A stretch of DNA of 64,000 nucleotides, from NCBI GenBank assembly GCA_002633005.1, contig NMRA01000131.1, positions 235,798-299,797 on the forward strand. The letters are read 5' to 3'. Source of the stretch: Phoronis australis (taxonomy: Eukaryota; Phoronida; Phoronidae). A program made the position numbers and the translations under genes. The notes beneath the pieces are model-generated. The model ran no database searches. It saw only the letters and a program-made list of their open reading frames with translations, and was not told the origin of the DNA. Below are positions 11,540 to 24,639 of this stretch, piece by piece. How positions within the stretch are numbered: position 1 is the stretch's first letter; each line of letters begins with the position of its first letter.

Positions 11540-12601
11540 ATGGCGGACAGCGATCAGAAGGGAAATTTGGAAGTAAAATGTGAGCCGGGAAGTCCCGAAG
11601 CCTCGCGATTAACCACTGATGGAGATTGCAATGAACACGTTAAACGGGAAACTGAGAGCGAGCAAGAAGAACCATTGGATTTTTCCTGTCGGAGGCGTTC
11701 CGTTAGTTCTTCAGCAAGCCGCAGCCCTCAGCCGAGCTCGCCGCACTCAGCGATCGGTTCAAGACATTCTGAGAACGGGGATGTGAATCACGACGAAAAC
11801 TCTAGGTCCCATTCTAATAGTAGTGCGTCCGATTCGGATAAAATCGGTGAACCGAAATTAGCAAAAGCGGGAACCGTACCAGGCACCGTGTTTCCTGGCA
11901 TGATTCCCGGGATGACTCTACCAAATTTCTCGGGATTACCTGCCGGCCTTTCCAGTTTAGCAGGGGCAGCTGGTTTTCTAGCCGGCATGACTCCCAGCGC
12001 TCTGGCTTCGATGTTAGACCAACGAAAGACAAATCAACAGGGTAACAAAGGTTCGCGACCGTTCAAAGCGTACCCCAAGGACCCGTTATCACTACCTCTT
12101 GGTTACCCGTACACAGTGCCATCATTTATGCCAATGACTACGACAGTAACATCGTCACCAGAATTATCAACAGCACAGACACTGAATCAAAGCTCCGAGG
12201 AACTTTTCCACCTGTACAGACAGCAAGTTCTGAAAGCGCAGGAAGACTTGCGCAAGTCCAAGAGCAAAGTGTCCAACAACACATCTACCTCCGTCGTGGA
12301 CACCAGCGCCACCACTGTCAGCAGTAACTCAAGTCCCACTTCGTCCACCTCGTCCACCAGTAACTCCAGGAAACGTCCCAGAATATATCCGGATGCGGCC
12401 AAAGATGAATCTTATTGGGATCGCAGGAGGAAAAATAATGAAGCCGCCAAACGCTCGCGTGACGCGCGTCGAGCAAAAGAGGACGAGATTGCTATTCGAG
12501 CAGCATTCTTAGAACAAGAAAATCTCAAACTTAGAGTTGAAGTGGCCGCACTAAAAACGGAAACGGCTAAACTAAGGTGTATGCTTCTGAATCAAAGTTG
12601 A
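11540..12601 (+). CDS. PAR-type bZIP transcription factor (HLF/TEF/DBP/PDP1-like)
   Basis: A 353-residue nuclear DNA-binding protein encoded in one uninterrupted frame. The C-terminus is a bZIP: basic region about 293-316 with invariant Asn299 and Arg307 in [14 protein letters not shown], then a zipper with heptad residues Ile317, Leu324, Leu331, Leu338, Leu345. The block before it ([16 protein letters not shown]) corresponds to the extended PAR/basic region, and [17 protein letters not shown] around residue 172 is a proline/acid-rich motif found in this family. The N-terminus has VKCEPGSP (12-19), a phospho-dependent SUMO motif, HVKRE followed by acids (33-37), a second SUMO site, and PLDFS (45-49), close to the CtBP-binding PxDLS motif. 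Serine/threonine-rich linkers fill the middle. ATG at 11,540 follows an in-frame 5' UTR without upstream frame and has context AAAATGG. The family regulates circadian, metabolic or developmental genes; the specific orthologue is not resolved. Confidence 0.93.
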   Translation: MADSDQKGNLEVKCEPGSPEASRLTTDGDCNEHVKRETESEQEEPLDFSCRRRSVSSSASRSPQPSSPHSAIGSRHSENGDVNHDENSRSHSNSSASDSDKIGEPKLAKAGTVPGTVFPGMIPGMTLPNFSGLPAGLSSLAGAAGFLAGMTPSALASMLDQRKTNQQGNKGSRPFKAYPKDPLSLPLGYPYTVPSFMPMTTTVTSSPELSTAQTLNQSSEELFHLYRQQVLKAQEDLRKSKSKVSNNTSTSVVDTSATTVSSNSSPTSSTSSTSNSRKRPRIYPDAAKDESYWDRRRKNNEAAKRSRDARRAKEDEIAIRAAFLEQENLKLRVEVAALKTETAKLRCMLLNQS

Positions 12602-13050
12602 ACATTACAGACTAAATCCAGGCAAGTAAACAACCAATAAGGCTGTTTTCACATTCAAATTTCAATCACCAATATTGTGATATTTATCATTGTAAATGGT
12701 AACTTTTTTACTTTCATTCATAAGTTTAATGCTTTGTTACTACCTAAATTATATGACGAAGTCACCTTGTAATGATCACAGTGCATCATAGTGACCTGGT
12801 CAGCGGTCACACAATTTGCTGTCTTGTGGACGCTGTGTGACCCAGTGACCGGGGTCACTCTTCACTTGACCTCGACTCAACACTCCACAATCTCCGAGGT
12901 TGCAATGGATTTGCAATCCTCCACAATATCCCAGGTCAACACGTTTACCTCGCTAAGTCGCTTGCACCGACGTTCGATTTTAGTCATTAAACAGTAATTC
13001 CTGCTGCCGCAGAAGTCAGTGTGGTGCTAATAAAATATATTAAGATATCC
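12602..13050 (+). terminator. PAR bZIP 3' UTR with poly(A) signal
   Basis: The first AATAAA after the stop is at 13,029-13,034; a second lies at about 13,719-13,724, so a longer 3' UTR is possible. The 12,791-12,997 open frame in this region is in non-coding sequence and has no family signature. Confidence 0.5.
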
Positions 13051-15717
13051 TTGAGGAATCACATGTTGGATAGCACCCTTAATGTCAACATACCTTCTAT
13101 TAATTACAACTTGAGTTATTTCTTTTTGTTACAAATGGATCTTCTCAGTTGTTTATGTGAGCATATAAATCCTTAACTGACGATGAATCATAAACATGAC
13201 TTAATTTTGGCGACGAAGTGCAAACATAACCTAATTGTATTATAATCTTACTTTATTTTATTTTTCCCTATTTTTATTTGAACTTGTTTAAAGTTAAATT
13301 TAAAAAAATAGCAAATTTATGAAGCCCTTGCGGTAAGGGAATTTACGGATTTGTGCAGTGTAAATGAGAATTTTTTTGCAAGAAGTCCTTGGTATACTAC
13401 ACCGTAAACACAGGCGTTGTTTGTGCGCAGCATGTTTAGATTCTGATTGAAGAAGGGTTACTAAACTTCCAGTTCCACTGGAGTTGATGTCAAGTGTCGA
13501 TTTGTGATTTATTTACATCAGTCTATTTGCGGATGAGCTGTAACGGGCTCACGTTCATGTTTCCTGGATGAGTTGACTGTGGATATTTTTGTAGATGTAT
13601 TTTAAATAACGGGATTACTCAGGACACGTCTGAAATGTTTTTGCTGTAGGTAGTGAAATGCTTTTGTGTTTTTTGATTCCTTTATTTGTTTTTGTGCCAT
13701 ATTCAAATGTGCTTTTAGAATAAAATTTGTTATAAACACAACCAGTGCTGTAAAGTTCAATGTCATGGGTATGGACGGCTGAGAGTTGGGAGGACATTGC
13801 TTATTTGGCTTTCAACGCCATTACTGTTGTTTGTATTCAGTTGCTCTCCTGAATACCGATCTATGTTCTTAAATTAGCCAGTGTACGCAAAGTCTGGCGT
13901 AAGAATCGAATTTGGTCAATATGTTTGTCTGTTTTTATCGACAGTGAAGTATGTCGCTCTTTGTAGTGACGCGTTGATAACACGGTTTTCTACTTCTTGT
14001 TAATCAACGAAATGTTATTTTGAACTGTTCCGATGTTCTTCCTCAGTTGTAGGGAACTATTTCGTATTGGATGACGTCAGCTTTCACTGATCAATTGTTT
14101 GGTGTCTTCGGAAGCGGAGACTTCTTCGGAATATAAAAATAAACCCTTTTAACCGTGAAAACGGTATAGCTTTTAACATACACTTTTGGTCATGGTATTT
14201 GTTTTGAGTGTTTTTTGTTCATAGACGGCGAAGGGATATTTGCCTTTCATTTCGTTTTAAATACAACAATGCAACGCGTGCTATAACTTTCCTGTTAGGG
14301 CGTATTTATAGTGCTCATGAAATGTTTAGAGAATCAGTGCTTTATAGACGTGCTTCGCTATGTAGTGCTATTTTATTTTCGCTTAGGTTTTGTTTAGTGA
14401 GAGAGTTAAAGTTATTGCAAAATGTGTATTGTAATGTACCCACTGTTAATCCGTGAATTCGGTCGTGCCATAATGTGGGCTGTATGCAAACCCCTGTATA
14501 TAGATCAACTTGTTCCATTATGTTTTTTTCATTGTTTTCTCTCGTCATTACGCTGTAATAATGAAGATGAAATCTTTTTCATCACATGTAAAATATATGA
14601 CATACTCTGACTTCCGTTTTGTTTAATTTCACAAGTTTTCTAAAAGCACTTGCGCATCAAAGTTCAACTCGCCTAGTTATACCTGCAATGTAGCACACGT
14701 GTTATTCCTGGTAGACGCTATACCTTTGCTTGGGTAAAAGACCAGGTGATGACTAAAGTCGCTGGGCTCGAGATTGGCGATTAGGGTTGCTAAAGTTAAA
14801 CTTAAAATTAAAGTTAAACCGTATTTTTATTTCATACAACGAAACGAATCATGACATTTGATCCGGATACAAAAATTCCCAAAGCCTCATGTCTGTGCAT
14901 TTTTTACTAATAATCGCGCTCTTGATTTTCCGGATGTTAGACAATGCAAGTACACGCGACCTTGGGTATTTTTACCCGCATCTAAGATCAGGATTGGTTT
15001 CGATTTATTAAATAAAACAATCGATTTTTGACCATCTTAATCACTCGGGTTCAACGACTTCAAATACATAACACGTTTTATTTTAAATACGACGATGCCT
15101 AAAATGCAAGCCCTGTTATCGACACATGTGCATTCTCATCAATTTAAGTATAATCGCTGTGAGCATAGGTTTTCCGTGGTCGGCTATATTGTCAGATTAC
15201 GATTTTTATTTTTAACGTCAAAGAGCTATGATTCAAATCACCCAGTAAAGTACACATACAATAGAGAGGATCGAAGGAAAGGGGACGATTTCCCCCATTA
15301 GACTCGGTATAAGCGACAAATGTTCAAATGGGTTGGTACTGAATCTAAGTTCTTAGTGCGTGGGAGATATCAAAATAACTGATGATTTACGGTTGTGAGT
15401 GTCGTCAAAATTTTACCACTTATATTGTTCTGTTTAGAAAGAACGGCAAACCTTTATGTGAACTTATGAGTAAATATGAAGAGTGGGTAATGTTACAATT
15501 TGTATTTAAAACAGAGCAATTACCTTGACTATTGTACAGCGCGTGAGTTCAAAATGTTAAAATAGTCTCTTCCGTCCATTTCAAACAAAACCAGTTCTGA
15601 CAAAAGTTATTCCACAACAATTCTCTTTCCAAATCACATGTTCTTTCAAAATAAACAAGATTTAATCTAAATTTTTAATTTCGTTTTTTTTTTAATTTCT
15701 GGCTGCACATCGACGAA

Positions 15718-15846
15718 ATGGCCGCCGACGACGACTCCGAACTGCACGATAACAAATTTATAAAACAGATAACTAAAAATGCAAATACACACAGGGCTGT
15801 TGATTTCAAAACATTCATATTTCAGAGACTCTTAATGGAATGGTGA
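15718..15846 (+). CDS. small hypothetical reading frame (42 codons)
   Basis: An ATG in good context (GAAATGGCC) opens a 42-residue frame beginning MAADDDSELHDNKF and ending MEW before TGA at 15,844-15,846. A weak donor (GAATG|GTGAAA) overlaps the stop, so it could be a first exon. I do not recognise the product and saw no downstream exon. It may equally be a chance frame. Confidence 0.15.
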   Translation: MAADDDSELHDNKFIKQITKNANTHRAVDFKTFIFQRLLMEW

Positions 15847-16269
15847 AAACGCCAAGGAGAGTGTCTTTAGGAAAAAGTTAAATAATTATATACGCATAGC
15901 ACTATGCTCTGCATTTCGACGTAATTGTAATACACTTCTCATCAATCATTCTAGTGAAAAGTTGTATTTTTAATGAACTGAGCGTAAACGTCAAGGTGTA
16001 AGCCACGCATGACATCAACCCCAATGTAACGCTGTACGGACGTTGACCTGAAACTTTCAAAACGTAACCTTTTTAAAGTGTGTCATTTTCCTGAGTTGGT
16101 ACACTAACACATTGCTCAGCTTATTGATAAAAAGGGATAGGCAGGAGTCACATGACATGTCAATAACGCTGACAGCGTTCCAACTGTTACGTGGAGCTTC
16201 ATTATTCATTTGCGTCGTGCACCAATCAGCGGCAATACGTGGATAATCAAGGATTTAGCAAAGGAACTC

Positions 16270-16342
16270 ATAATGGTAACGATAACAATCATAATAATAA
16301 TAACAACAATAACAATAACAAGAACAATATTAATAACAAATA
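16270..16342. repeat. AAT/AAC-rich microsatellite
   Basis: A purine/AT-rich low-complexity run built of ATA, AAT and AACA units. It explains the Asn-rich and Ile/Thr-rich reading frames across it, which are not genes. Confidence 0.8.
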
Positions 16343-17404
16343 CATGGGAAAGAATACCAATGATAGTGAGTGGTGATTATTTTCATAATTCTGGTCACGA
16401 TTCTGGTTACAACTACATCAATAATATAATGCAAAAAGAAACGTGAAACGTTAGCAAAAACGGTATTAAAATGCATGATGTATCGTCTCGTAACGCGCCC
16501 GGGGGTCACTAAGACAGGAAGAACTGTAGAAAATACCTAACATTGCAAGTAAAATGCAATTTGATGTTAAACAAAGTCGTTGGTAAGTATTATAAAATAA
16601 AATATTGTTCCACCCTCACCATTTTCTTCTCATTCACCAAAGAGACTGGAAATCGAATTTCATAAAAGCATGCACTTTTGAGATATTTTTGATGTTTTGA
16701 TTGAATCTGATGTTGAATCCTGGGTAATATAAACAGAAACTCGATATCAATCAAAGTTTGTTATCAATGATCAATCCTAAGACTAAAGTGAACGCACGTC
16801 AAGTAATGCAATGGTAGCAGTTTAACAAACGATAAAACAACAAAATTTAAACCCAGTCATTACTAAATAAAGCCTGATGTTTGGATTGAGAAAAACACGA
16901 AAATTTGGGTTTATAGGATGAGGTCATGATGGAACGAATAAATATGGCGTCCGTTACTGCAGGTCATCAAAGAATACCGGTCAACTCGAAGGTCAAGAGA
17001 TCGGGACCAAACGGGAACGCAGATTCAGCACGTGTGAAGCAATAGCAAACATCTGGGCGATTTTATTGGTAAATACATGTAAAAATGTTGCCATCAAAGA
17101 AATTCAGTAATCTCACTGGTTTGCACAATAACTTCCAAAAAATAAAAACCAGCATTATCACATGATGGAAGATCAAAATATGAAATGCAGGAAAACAAAA
17201 ACTGATTGATCGGTACATTAGTAGTAAAATGACACAGCGTGTTTTAATAAAAATAATACCGGTGAATATAGGTTTTAAAGCCGGGTCAACGCTTTCATCC
17301 TCACTGATGTATCAGGTCTGAGCACTCTTGTTTCTAAATCACCCACTATCATCATTATGTTTCAATAAATATTGAAGAAACTGATGTCACCCTATTAATT
17401 GAAT

Positions 17405-17540
17405 CTGGCTGTGATGGTGTGAAGTGAAACAACAAAATCTGACTGTGATGGTGTGAAGTGAAACAACAAAATCTGACTGTGATGGTGTGAAGTGAAACAA
17501 CAAAATCTGACTGTGATGGTGTGAGGTGAAATAACAAAAT
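17405..17540. repeat. 34-bp tandem repeat, four copies
   Basis: Four head-to-tail copies of a 34-bp unit starting CTGACTGTGATGGTGTGAAG; copies 2 and 3 are identical and copy 4 has a few changes. The total is exactly 136 bp. There are no spacers between units, so it is a minisatellite and not a CRISPR-like array. Confidence 0.95.
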
Positions 17541-20500
17541 CCGACGCATTTTCGTCAAAACGCAAAGTCAAGCAATCAGTTTTGAAAACTTATTTCAAGA
17601 AAAAGTTGAACAAACGAGTTAACCGACTAAAAAACTGTGTAGAATCTGTTCTTTGCTCTTAATTTCCAAGAAAATGAACATACGGCGTCGGCGGCGGCAG
17701 TTGTACTGCAGCCGGGGAATTCCTGAAAATGTTATACGAGGGAATTGTGTCCTGCTGTGCGAAAGCATGGTTTTAAGAAAAAAAAGCACTAGTCGAAATC
17801 GAGAAGTACAAAACAGAAGATTTAAACTCATGTACGCTACTTCAGAAAATCTCTTTAGTCTTAAACACCTAAGTTGGATTAATCTTCAGTGGACTGTGCC
17901 CGAGTATTTTGAAAGAAAAAAAAGAAGTGCAATAACGAGTAGAAAATTTGAGTCCACCAAGAGTACGTAATTCGTGAGAATTCCTGCAAACGAAGCATTT
18001 ATGGGAACATGGCCAAACAGTGTAAGCGTGCATCACTCCTTTTAGTGTCAAGCTAAAATGTATCTGCAGAGGACGGGACCAACATCTGAGTTTATCGACG
18101 AAAAAAAATCTTCACATAAAACAACAGTTATTGAAGAATCTATATTCTCGAGTTTTGCTCCACTTTCTAAGACGTTTGTTACGTATCCGAGACTTTTGCC
18201 TCACGGTTACGAGCACTTTAGTGCTGTGAACAATATATAAGTATATTAGGTATGCGTAGATAGCGACAATGCGAGGTAGCCTGCAGCTCTGAATGACACT
18301 TTTCCTACGGGTCAACTTTTGGTTAGATTCCGGGCACCCATTGTTGGCTTGTTGTTACATGCCTTTCTGGTTATTAACATTGTAGAGTTTAACTTTACCA
18401 ATCAAAAAAAGCACTGCCTCGGGTGCAGGTTTTGAGTGTGTAGTGAAAGAATAATACGTTACTGTGTGTTTTCTACTTGCAATAGCTAATTGACCTCCGG
18501 TTCACCCCCTTTTCTATTATGTAACTGAGCATATGCCGCCGGCTAGGAGTGTTAAGCCCTATGTAATCGATGGGAATTCTGCTGACGCAAGTCTTTAAAA
18601 AAAACTCGGAGACTGTGTGCCGCACAACACAATACTGCAACAATACAGTTTCTGTCCCGGGAAGGGTGTAAGATCCCATGGAGCGGGGCATTTTTACCTG
18701 GGGTTCTTGATGGAGATTAGAAAGTTAAAGAGCTGTGAGACCGTTGACACTTCCCGGGCAGGCGAAACCAGGAGACGATTCAAGTATAAATCTTCATTTG
18801 TTTGTGCACTAGTTAAGGTATTTATAGGCAATAAAACAAAGAAATAAAACGTACACACACACAGTTTTGAGAACTTCGCTATGAAATAAGAGAAAATTTG
18901 ATACAGGAAAAGTATGACCAAATAGAGGATTTCTTGTTGCAGGAAATAGGCACTTTGAAATGAAACTGGCAATTTTGAATTGATAAAATTGAAAGTTTTA
19001 TCCACTTTAGTCTAAACCAACCATTATTCTGTACAAACTTTCAAATGAACCCGGCGAAAAAAGTTCCTTTATGGTGTACAAGTTGATATAAGAGATTCCA
19101 GAAACACTAGTGCAGGCCCACATATCATCTGATATATCTTTCTTTGTGACCACTACCGTTCTTACATTTTCATCCTTTAGTATAAGGTACACAAGATTGT
19201 TCATTTGACACTATAAAACAAATGGCAGTGTCGACCTACCACTCAGTAACAATCGTTAAACAAGAGTAATAATTAAATACAAACAGCAGCACGGTCGGGA
19301 TGCTTCTTGCCTGAAGTGTTATATCACCGGGAAAATACCACTCCGGTATCAGCTTTATATAGCCCCCAGTGACCGAAATGCTGCTTGAACGGTCCGGGCT
19401 TGAACAAACTTTATGAGCAAAAAAAAAGCAGTTACTGAGCGCAGATATAGAGGACACGCAAACATTTTCTGCATTCAATCACGTCTACTTAATAAGAATT
19501 TAAAACAATTCGAGCACACACCAGAATGCAAGCTTGCTTCATTATCGCAGCCAGAATGCGATCCAGTCTAGTAGTATAATCGCAGGAAGCCATGTTTATG
19601 TTTTCTTGGTAACAGTAGACCTACCAGAAAATGAATTAGCATTAGGAACCAATAGCAACAACAATAACTTCTAATAGCTCTGCCAACAGGCCATCTCATA
19701 TGCAGTACCCGTGGGACATGTTTTGGGTATGCATGAAAATAAAGACAGGTCACAGGTGAATTGCTTCTTCATTAATCATTATGTGTTGCGCTGCAATATA
19801 AGTACAGGTGCGTTGTGCAATTTAATCACGTGACCCAATTAATGGCAGATTGGTATAACCAAAATCAATTCTACAGGTTTTCTACTTTCAGAAAATACCC
19901 ACGTTTACATAATCACATTTCAAGGTTTTATAAATATTTGAGTAAAATCGCAGACTTGTGGATAAAGTCCCATTTAATCTCCACTCGCATTTCAGTGCAA
20001 GGTTGACAGATACGTGGATTCCAGCTAAAAATCCGGCGTAACAACGAGGGGAACTTCCGGTAGGTGAAATGTATATTCGTAAAGTGAAAGTTCCGCCACA
20101 ACCTAGTACAGTAAATCGTTTTGTAGCTGCTATAAAATTGGTGAATTTCAGCCGACTGTTTTCAATATTTTCATGTTGTAAGTCTGCTTGTAAAGATCAT
20201 GGCCAACACTAGTCCTACTTTTTTCGCAAAATGGCCTCTGTGTTCAACCTCAGCATAATTAGTTTCGTTTTTATTTAATCGGATGGCAGTTTGTTTAAAT
20301 TTTTTTATCATTTTCGTTGCCATGGAAAGCAACGTGCCTATCCAATAAGGACAGTCTTGCAAAAAGTGGTGGCTTTTTGAACCGGTGATATTCCGTCAAT
20401 TTTACTTGCCAATGTACTACGCCGTCTGCTTGAAGAGCGGCGGAAAAAAGATTTGACACATTTTATTTAGCTGAGTAACGTGGGCCCGGGGCGTAGGACT

Positions 20501-21524
20501 ACGTACTTGAAATTCGACTTGAAAGCTGACCAATTTCATGTCACGTTTCTACTGAACTTAAATCTTTAGCGCGACTTGTTAAATTTCAAGTTTGAATCTG
20601 ACATACAATCCTGGACCCAGGTTTATTCCAGCAATGCACACGAGTACGAATGAAATGTGCCGTTAGTAACATTAACTCTATAAATCATAAATTTCTTTCG
20701 TGTGTCGTAGTGTATAACGCAAGCTGAAAAGTGCCTCGACCAAGCTAGCAACATTTCTGTTGGTTTTTCAACTTTCAGGGTTCCCACACTTCAGTCCAGT
20801 TCGTAAGAACTAAAATTCGTTGTTGCTGAAGGCTGCATTCAGTCATTTGGGATTTTAAAGCTCCTGTTAACAAACAAAGCATTATTCAGGTTTACAGTCG
20901 GTCATCACGTCCGCTAGTTGTTTTAGGTATCCAATCATTAATGAGTATGTCGGTTTAAGGAATTTACTTGAAATTTGTCAAACGCACATCGCGACCCATT
21001 TTAGATGTTGCATTTCCGTTTATAGGTCCCCATTTCCGAAGGCAGGCACGAACTCTTGGCAAGTAAAAAAACCGACGTTTTCAAGTTCCGACTATACGAC
21101 TTGGTGATAACTACCAGGTGATGCTTAGAGCCTCGTGTCTCATGTTTGTGAAGGTATTTTTTGTTTTCTTACGTGTTTATTAGCTCCTTCAGTGTCTGAA
21201 ATCAGTGCCGTAAAAAGCAAATGAGCACGTTTCATTTGTTTCACCAATATAGGCTATCACTAATAGCGAGTACCGATATCATTAATACGAATACCAATTT
21301 CGTTATTATTACAATTATTACAGATAATATGATCACTATTACTAATGCTAATACTAAGGTAATATTATCATCATATTACTAGCGAAATTATGAGTCGCAC
21401 TATTGCCATAATTCGAATTCGATTATTTTCATTTCTATTACTAATAAATTTGTTACACATAGGAATGATACAAATGCGTGCAACAATTTCCATTAGTTAT
21501 AGAAATAGTATAATTATCAGTATA
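17541..21524. other. unassigned DNA
   Basis: I found no gene, RNA gene or repeat family that I can name. Open frames here are short and lack recognisable domains. An AT-rich low-complexity stretch lies around 21,250-21,420. Confidence 0.45.
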
Positions 21525-21601
21525 ACATGGGCGGCGTACCATGGGGGGGGGGGCTAGAGGGGCTATAGCCCCCACATATTTCAGTGCTGCGCCGCCCATG
21601 T
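21525..21601. mobile_element. 77-bp palindromic miniature element
   Basis: Perfect 12-bp terminal inverted repeats ACATGGGCGGCG / CGCCGCCCATGT enclose a G-run, a C-run and a short AT-rich spacer. TATA sequence flanks both ends, suggesting insertion at TA. It resembles the ends of the GGCGGATTTAGG elements in style but not in sequence. Confidence 0.6.
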
Positions 21602-24600
21602 ATAAGTAACAGTGAGAACAGCACCAGAAAGCCTAATACTTACACATTACTAGTTCCAAGAATAAAGAGCATTTAGCCATGTTCAGCTAGCGAAAAAACG
21701 AAAACCGAATCAGGCGTCTTACTTTCATAAAACCGTCCCTACAATATTACTGACTGCGATAGGATTTCATTTCCGTTACCAACTCAATCACAATGAGTAC
21801 ATGCGCCGTATTGGAATTTGCAATTTTAAAGTTTGTCAGCCCCAATAAACTCTGAGGCGTTTTCTTGTGTGGTTGATGGCTTCGGCGTTCTTGCAGTTAA
21901 CGGAAAATGAATCCTATCACAATAAGGAGTATTATGACTACTGGGAGAGATTTTACTGAAGTAAAAATCCTAATTCGATGTTCTTTCAGGCCGCTGTACA
22001 GATCGAAATGCAGCTTTAACTTAAACATGAAGTGAAACGCACCCAATAACTGCACTTCAACTGTAATATGGAGAGCGGAGCCACGAGGTACAAAACGAGA
22101 ACTCATTAAGCTGTACTAGAGGTAAGTAATACAAGAATATATCGGAGGTGACCAGTTATATGAGACAGGTGAACTCAGGGCGCCGTTATTGAAGGCAGTT
22201 AATTACTGTTAAAAATAGTTTATTGAACAACGGGCTTAATACAAGACGATATGATCACGAGGTCAATAAGGGATTTGGGCTAGGTATTTTGTACAGCAGT
22301 TTTTGATCAAGAATTCGACTTACAGACGAAATTGCCTAAACGGTGAAGTTTGAAGAAAAAAAAGCAGAATTAGTTCATTTTTGCTAAAAATAACACAGAC
22401 CAGATTAGACGATAAAGTCTTCTTTTTGGAGTTCATATGTTTTCATGGTAGTGCATGTAGAGGTTGGACAGGTAGATTTTTGTAGAAGGTGATTTTTTCG
22501 TATATGTTAAAGTATACGTTTTTTTATATGGGTGGTTTACTAACCGTGTTTGATACGCCTTATAAGTATTTTCACTAGGCGGAAGGCTGAGTGAAAATAC
22601 TCATACGACGCAGCAACCGTATCAAGACGTATGTGGTTTAAAATATGAATACTGCTCACATTAAGAATTCATGTATACTCAGTCACTTCAGAAAATGTAG
22701 GCACCGAATTTTCGCATGTTTGACCAAAATAGGATGGACATGTTTCAGTACAAAACAGCCCGGTTTTCTGACACATGCACCCTCCTCTGCATGCCACGTT
22801 TGGTGGCACTGCACAGTACGCAGCAGCCGCGATCACGTGCAGTTAGGTTTTAGCATAGACTATGCCTCTGCCAAAAAATCAAATTCTAAGATCAGGTCTG
22901 AGTGTAGTTTTGAGGAATACGTTACCTGTAGGTTCAGTGAATCCGCTCTGTATGTATTTGTGAACATGTTGGTAATGAGAAAAGACCAGTTCGACTGAAG
23001 ATGCATTTTTATTCAACTGAGATGGCGGACACCTGCAGCATTTACGTGAAATTTTCGATAATTATTCATAACAAACTAGAAACGCACTTCTCTCATTCCC
23101 GTTTTTAGGTTAGGTCAGTCATTCGTTCAATATGAGATATTTGAAGACATACTTTTAGCGGTATATTGTGTCGCTTTGTGAACGTGAAAATTCGGTGTCA
23201 GTCAAAACTTGGATAAAATTTTCGAACAGTGTCACATTTAATCAATTTATCAAGCTCACCTACAGACAAGAATGGCAAGTAATCAATTGGAAAATAGCCG
23301 TATGTATATACAAGGACAAAGAACAATGTTTACAGTATAATACCTATACGATTAGGCTTAAGATATATCAGAAATGAGGTGTTCTTTCAAAAAAATTAAT
23401 CAAGTGTTTTCATATAAGCGCCTAGATACTGACAACTATCCGTGTTATGAGTGCGTTTTTATTTTAGTCTAAAACTCAAATGTATCTCATACATATGGGT
23501 TTGACGCCTCATTCATGTTATGGGGACAGCTTCATATATCCACGAACTAGTACGGGCAGAAATAAGCGCATGTTAGGTACATTAATACGCAACTACAATA
23601 ATCACAAACTCGCCTAAAATACCATTCAGACCAAAGGGAATCGCGTGGTCTCAAAAAACGGCAAAATGAAATTACGGCTAACATTCAACAGCATAAAACA
23701 ATCTAAACAGTGAGACCGTTAGAAGATATCATGCATGCGTCATTGACGTTAAGATCGCATGTGCATGTAGGATGATAGTCTGACGAAACTTGTTTTCACT
23801 TTGAAATAGTCGTCGGACATATTCAAAACACCGACAAAAATTCTCTTCAACTAAGGTATGGTGACATCTCGGTCATAACGTACCCCGGCGTGAGCCTAAG
23901 TCTGTTGCGCTTGCAGAAAAGGTTTTAACAATTTGCATTAGCATGCATCAATTATCGGATATAAGTACACGGAAAGTTCATACGTTTGTCCAAGGCAATG
24001 AAATCTACAAAGGATTCGACAAAACCTTCGTTTAGTAAGCATGCTGTCCCTTTTGTTTTCGCCCATATGAATCAACTCCTGGTCTGTCAACCAATGAAAA
24101 CACGTTTTCCTTTAATGTGGCCTCTCCGACCCCGGGCCTCCGACTGACCTGGTCGAGATAAACTTGGCTTGTTTAACTTTTGTGACCCATTATTTTTTCA
24201 CCTTATTGCGTAACAGATATACAGCAAACGCTTATCTTAAGACGTTCAAACAGTTCATGACCTCTTTGTGCGGCATGTTCATCTCTTGAATAAATAATTC
24301 AGAGGTCAAGTTCGCCGGGATTGCATAATATCTCGGTCAAAAACAGAACACACTAAGAGTACATGGTTTAGTCAGACTATCTGAGGTTTAAGTCTTACAG
24401 CGATAAGAAGCTATTTTTTCTACATAAGTAAAATTTAAGAAAACAAAATTTATCGACAATTTTTTCACGCCAGTACGTTTTTTCGCGGCTACTGTTAGTT
24501 CGGCTTTCTCCCCACAAGAAAAAACGGTGGGTTAGTGTCGTTTTGTTACTTTGTAACATGTTCGCTTACGAGAACTGTTAGTATTGACGCTTTTCGAGAA

Positions 24601-24639
24601 CGTCGCGATTGGATAGCGCAATTTCATTGTTCGGAACTC
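21602..24639. other. unassigned DNA
   Basis: No gene was recognised. A 117-codon frame at 22,645-22,998 has no family signature, and its 3' end overlaps a short dispersed repeat (GTATTTGTGAACATGTTGG) that recurs at about 35,640-35,700. A hairpin near 22,590 is listed separately. Confidence 0.45.
22550..22625. other. nested hairpin
   Basis: An inner perfect 12-bp stem, AGTATTTTCACT / AGTGAAAATACT (22,565-22,576 and 22,590-22,601), lies inside an outer 8-bp stem TTGATACG / CGTATCAA (22,550-22,557 and 22,618-22,625). It could be a remnant foldback element or a structured RNA; sequence alone does not decide. Confidence 0.5.

Larger units (their letters stand above)
13051..17404. other. mostly unassigned DNA with a CCAAT+CRE promoter-like spot
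   Basis: No gene was recognised. At 14,066-14,079 an inverted CCAAT (ATTGG) is followed at once by a perfect CRE palindrome TGACGTCA (14,072-14,079), a combination common at core promoters, but no exon could be tied to it. A short ATG frame at 15,718 and an AAT/AAC-rich microsatellite at 16,270-16,342 are listed separately. Confidence 0.4.

Noticed and set aside
17405-17540. Possible CRISPR-like array
   Set aside because: Units of 34 bp follow each other directly without spacers, and the genome is eukaryotic.
22930-23020. Similarity to 35,640-35,715 (GTATTTGTGA.CATGTTG..AATGA.AAAAGACCA)
   Set aside because: Likely an ordinary dispersed repeat scrap; too short and diverged to define ends, so noted here but not listed as an element.
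24120-24160. Shared CCTCCGACCCCGGGCCTC with 55,029
   Set aside because: Only about 22 bases match, with no wider homology; too short to call a repeat or site.
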